Positions 4,385 to 5,994 of a stretch of DNA of 5,994 nt are shown here, piece after piece; the first letter of the stretch is position 1, and every line of letters starts with the position of its first letter. The notes below the pieces were generated by a model. The model saw only the letters and a program-made list of their open reading frames with translations. It made no database searches and had not been told where the DNA came from. The position numbers were made by a program, and so were the translations under genes. Origin of the DNA: an uncultured Planctomycetaceae bacterium (GTDB lineage Bacteria; Planctomycetota; Planctomycetia; Planctomycetales; Planctomycetaceae); assembly GCA_903898975.1 (NCBI GenBank), contig CAIUHT010000680.1, forward strand, positions 1-5,994, in the 5' to 3' direction.

Positions 4385-5994
4385 CCACCGATCGCGACCA
4401 CAAGACCGTCGGCTCATCCCCCGACCCCGACACCGCTTCGGGATCGCTCCGCGACAGTTACGACGAGCTGGCACCGCTGTGGGAGCGGCTGGCACCGCTC
4501 GACGAGGTGCTGAAGGCTGTCCTGGCCCGGCCGGGACTCGACGACACGCAACGGCTGCAGCTGCTGCTGGAAGACCAGCGGCAGCGGTGGTCGCGGCAGC
4601 AGCCCCTGATGGTCGAGGCGTACTGGGCACTTTGCCAGGAATGGCCGGCTGGCCCATCGTGGCGGCAGGCACTGCAGGAATCGGAAATCGAACTGCGGGG
4701 GCAGCTGGTGACCCAGCAGGTCGCCGAGCCGACCGTCGTCGGCTACCAGGACGATTCCCCCGAGCAGCACCACACCACCGACCTGGGCCGCGGTGGCGGG
4801 GCACCCGCGTCGCTGGAAACGGGCGCGGTACCGACCGAGGACTACGGCCCGCAGCACCGCCAGGCTGGCCGGGGCGGGGCGGGCCCCAAGGGACGTGGTG
4901 GCGAGAACTCGGGACCGCAGCAGTTCGTCGGCCGCTACCGGCTGATCAAGCTGTTGGGCGAAGGGGGATTCGGGCGGGTCTGGCAGGCCCGCGATGACGA
5001 GCTGCGGCGGGATGTCGCGATCAAGGTGCCCAAGCCCGAGCGGTTCCAGTCGGCCGAAGATGTCGAGCAGTACCTGGCCGAGGCCCGCACACTCGCCGCG
5101 CTCCGCCATCCGCACATTGTCCCGGTGTACGACCTGGGGCGGGATGCGAACGGGCTGCTGTTCGTGGTGTCGCTGCTGATTCCGGGTGAGACGCTGCGGG
5201 ATGAACTGCGGCGAGGGGGCGTGACGCACGAGCGGGCGGTCGAGGTGATCCGCGCCATGGCCGCGGCACTCGACCACGCCCACGCCCAGCAGCTCATTCA
5301 TCGCGACGTGAAGCCCGAGAACATCCTCGTCGAGCACGGCACCCGGCATCCGTGGCTGACCGACTTCGGGCTGGCGGTTCGCGAAGAGGAAACGCTGACT
5401 GCCGCCGGGGCGGGGACCCCCGCGTACATGAGCCCCGAACAGACCCGCGGCTGCGGTCACCGGCTGGATGGCCGCAGCGACCTGTTCGCGCTGGGAGTCA
5501 TTCTCTACGAGATGCTGGCAGGCCGCCGGCCGTTCCGCAGCCGGGAGCGACGCGAGCTGGTCAAGCAGATTCGCCAGCACAACCCCCCGCCGCTGGTCGA
5601 GGTGGCTCCCGACGTCCCCCCCGAACTCTCCCGCATCTGCGACAAGCTGCTGTCGAAGCGTCCGTCGGAACGGCACGCCTCGGCCCGCGAACTGTGCGAA
5701 GAACTGGCGGTCTGGCGCGAGGCGGGAACCTCCCGCATCGCGGTCGGCGAAGAACTGCTGATGACCCCCCGCGGACTCCGCCCCTTCACCGAGGAGGATC
5801 AGGAGTTCTTCCTGGACCTGCTTCCCGGGCCACGTGAGCGGGGTGGGTTGCCCCGCAGCGTCGCCTTCTGGAAGGAACGCCTCGCCGAGACCAACCCCGC
5901 CGCGACCTTCCGGGTTGGCCTGCTCTACGGCCCGTCGGGGTGTGGCAAGTCGAGCCTGGTGCGGGCCGGGCTGATTCCCCGTCTCGACCGGCAC
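4381..5994 (+). CDS. Ser/Thr protein kinase fused to a STAND NTPase, 3' end beyond the window
   Basis: The frame from ATG 4381 stays open for 538 codons to the window edge. Residues about 21-112 are mostly helical and of unknown family; 113-180 form a Gly/Gln-rich linker. A Hanks-type kinase spans about 186-445: glycine loop GEGGFG (193-198), VAIK Lys215, helix-C Glu234, HRDVKPEN with Asp309 and Asn314, DFG 328-330, GTPAYMSPE ending at Glu353, and Asp367. All catalytic residues are present, and Arg308 makes it an RD kinase, usually activated by activation-loop phosphorylation. GLRPFTEEDQEFF (465-477) and the Walker A motif GPSGCGKSS (517-525, Lys523) begin an nSTAND-type ATPase. Relatives often end in WD40 or other sensor repeats, which would lie outside this window. 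No membrane segment is seen so far. The start overlaps the nuclease stop by four bases, with GGAG 11 bases upstream, so translation is probably coupled. Likely role: ATP-dependent sensing and phosphorylation signalling; targets are unknown. Confidence 0.92.
   Translation, partial: MTTDRDHKTVGSSPDPDTASGSLRDSYDELAPLWERLAPLDEVLKAVLARPGLDDTQRLQLLLEDQRQRWSRQQPLMVEAYWALCQEWPAGPSWRQALQESEIELRGQLVTQQVAEPTVVGYQDDSPEQHHTTDLGRGGGAPASLETGAVPTEDYGPQHRQAGRGGAGPKGRGGENSGPQQFVGRYRLIKLLGEGGFGRVWQARDDELRRDVAIKVPKPERFQSAEDVEQYLAEARTLAALRHPHIVPVYDLGRDANGLLFVVSLLIPGETLRDELRRGGVTHERAVEVIRAMAAALDHAHAQQLIHRDVKPENILVEHGTRHPWLTDFGLAVREEETLTAAGAGTPAYMSPEQTRGCGHRLDGRSDLFALGVILYEMLAGRRPFRSRERRELVKQIRQHNPPPLVEVAPDVPPELSRICDKLLSKRPSERHASARELCEELAVWREAGTSRIAVGEELLMTPRGLRPFTEEDQEFFLDLLPGPRERGGLPRSVAFWKERLAETNPAATFRVGLLYGPSGCGKSSLVRAGLIPRLDRH

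Noticed and set aside
3452..4804. Long open frame on the minus strand (450 codons)
   Set aside because: It lies antisense to the nuclease and the start of the kinase gene, has no recognisable motif and crosses a real gene boundary.
4414..5994. Long open frame on the minus strand (526 codons)
   Set aside because: It is antisense to the kinase-STAND gene, whose plus-strand translation has a full set of kinase motifs and a Walker A. Antisense openness is common in high-GC coding DNA.

Overview
The window suggests a high-GC planctomycete, although no rRNA or other phylogenetic marker is present to prove it. The clues are a secreted, cysteine-containing protein with YTV-like motifs, a Ser/Thr protein kinase fused to a STAND-type NTPase, a signal-peptide-bearing S1/P1 nuclease, and long gene-poor spacers between short transcription units. 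No mobile element, CRISPR array, tRNA or rRNA was seen.

Layout. Positions 1-176 are purine-rich and hold no convincing gene, only a hairpin just past the first gene's stop. Positions 177-1376 (minus strand) encode an exported protein of 399 aa with YTV-like repeats, PACAxA repeats and a long disordered tail. Positions 1377-2089 are a 713-base divergent spacer with a G10 tract in the leader of the minus gene, a candidate promoter, and a helically phased 10-bp repeat array containing a perfect 7-1-7 palindrome. Positions 2090-2830 (plus) encode a small protein that looks like a GT-A-type glycosyltransferase. Positions 2831-3289 are a second spacer with a nested hairpin, a 15-bp tandem repeat and a good sigma70-like promoter followed by an inverted repeat. 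Positions 3290-4384 (plus) encode an exported S1/P1 nuclease with all nine expected zinc-ligand residues. Positions 4381 to the window end (plus) encode a kinase-STAND protein that continues beyond the window.

How the genes fit together. The nuclease and kinase-STAND genes overlap by ATGA and are very probably co-transcribed and translationally coupled. This is the most interesting arrangement here: an exported nuclease produced with a cytoplasmic sensor/signalling kinase-ATPase. It could be a regulated nutrient-scavenging unit or a conflict-type system; the sequence alone cannot decide. The YTV-like and glycosyltransferase-like genes are divergent from each other and separated from the nuclease unit by their own spacers, so no functional link to it is claimed.
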